Shown here in pieces: positions 63,816 to 64,000 of a stretch of 64,000 nucleotides of DNA (the stretch's first letter is position 1; every line of letters starts with the position of its first letter). Both the position numbers and the translations under genes were made by a program. This DNA is from Rossellomorea marisflavi (GTDB taxonomy: Bacteria; Bacillota; Bacilli; Bacillales; Bacillaceae_B). The DNA is taken from assembly GCA_003667865.1 (NCBI GenBank), contig CP033051.1, positions 3,498,501 through 3,562,500 of the forward strand, given 5' to 3'. Below the pieces are notes generated by a model. The model ran no database searches. It was not told the DNA's origin and was given only the letters and a program-made list of their open reading frames with translations.

Positions 63816-64000
63816 AATTTTTCCTCCTATAGCTTGATCGTTCACTTAGGATAACAATCTTGATGAATGTAATATTAATGATCATTTTTACCAAAAGTAT
63901 AGGCTTTCATAACTATTTTGGTCATATCAATGTGCAATTTAATTGAACATGTATCAATTAATATAGAATTGGAGAAAATTTCAATGTATAGACATTTTGA
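63816..64000. other. Window end, no gene seen
   Basis: AT-rich upstream region of the carotenoid gene; no promoter with both good hexamers and no ORF recognised. Confidence 0.4.

Noticed and set aside
1-64000. Prophage, transposon, rRNA/tRNA genes or defence island
   Set aside because: No integrase, transposase, structural phage genes, long terminal repeats or recognisable tRNA/rRNA stretches were seen by eye.

Overview
The window looks like a chromosomal segment of a spore-forming, low-GC member of the Bacillaceae. The base composition is AT-rich. Ribosome binding sites are strong GGAGG types with frequent TTG and GTG starts. It carries Bacillus-type small families (YbxH-, YpbS-, YpuA-, YckD- and Spo0M-like) and S-box and B12-box leaders. 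I cannot name the species. I saw no rRNA, tRNA, CRISPR array, prophage or insertion sequence; almost everything is ordinary core or metabolic gene content in short operons closed by clear intrinsic terminators.

Layout. 1-6.1 kb: cyclophilin, a DEDDh exonuclease, a sulfonate/nitrate/taurine-type ABC transporter (ATPase, permease, lipoprotein), a SCO1-type copper protein and a YeiH-type putative sulfate exporter. 6.1-12 kb: YbxH-like protein, M20 peptidase, VanW-family lipoprotein, YpbS-like protein, a CNNM/CorC membrane protein and an EamA exporter. 12-21 kb: a seven-gene minus-strand methionine/sulfur operon (metY fused to a CoA-binding domain, ssuA-C-B-like transporter, acetyl-CoA-synthetase-like ligase, metX, hom). 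It has a near-consensus promoter, a SAM (S-box) riboswitch and a fully readable terminator/antiterminator. 21-36 kb: mixed small genes, an MpsC/DUF2294 protein, two dehydrogenases, an HpaB-type hydroxylase, a Gly/Tyr-rich repeat protein, YpuA-like, HD and M24 proteins, a quinone-reductase-like MDR, a short Spo0M-like protein, threonine aldolase, a DUF421 protein and aminopeptidase. 36-38 kb: an MFS exporter and its TetR repressor, with twin palindromic operators in the promoter. 38-41.5 kb: HAD phosphatase, then a DUF294 nucleotidyltransferase overlapping a DnaQ-like exonuclease. 41.7-45.3 kb: proC-proB-proA with unusual hairpins and no T-box. 45.8 kb: an LCP ligase.

47-57 kb: a twelve-gene cobalamin salvage operon (btuF, btuC, btuD-cbiZ, cbiB, cobD, cobU, cobS, cobC, a second cobU-like gene, pduO, cblT, cblS). 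Most genes overlap or nearly touch. It lies behind a B12 riboswitch whose P13 hairpin, antiterminator and terminator can be traced. It has no corrin-ring synthesis genes, so it assembles B12 from imported corrinoids and alpha-ribazole. 57-64 kb: a DUF4173-like membrane protein, a PadR/HAAS pair, two methyltransferases, msrA and a CrtP/CrtNb-like carotenoid oxidase.

The most interesting points are the following. The S-box operon couples an acetyl-CoA-forming enzyme with acetyl-CoA-consuming MetX and a CoA-binding MetY fusion. Two CobU-like proteins have complementary motif losses. The B12 leader and the TetR operators can be read directly. Two strong hairpins sit inside the proline operon. I found no wholly new defence or mobile system; that is a reading of the sequence by eye, without database searches.
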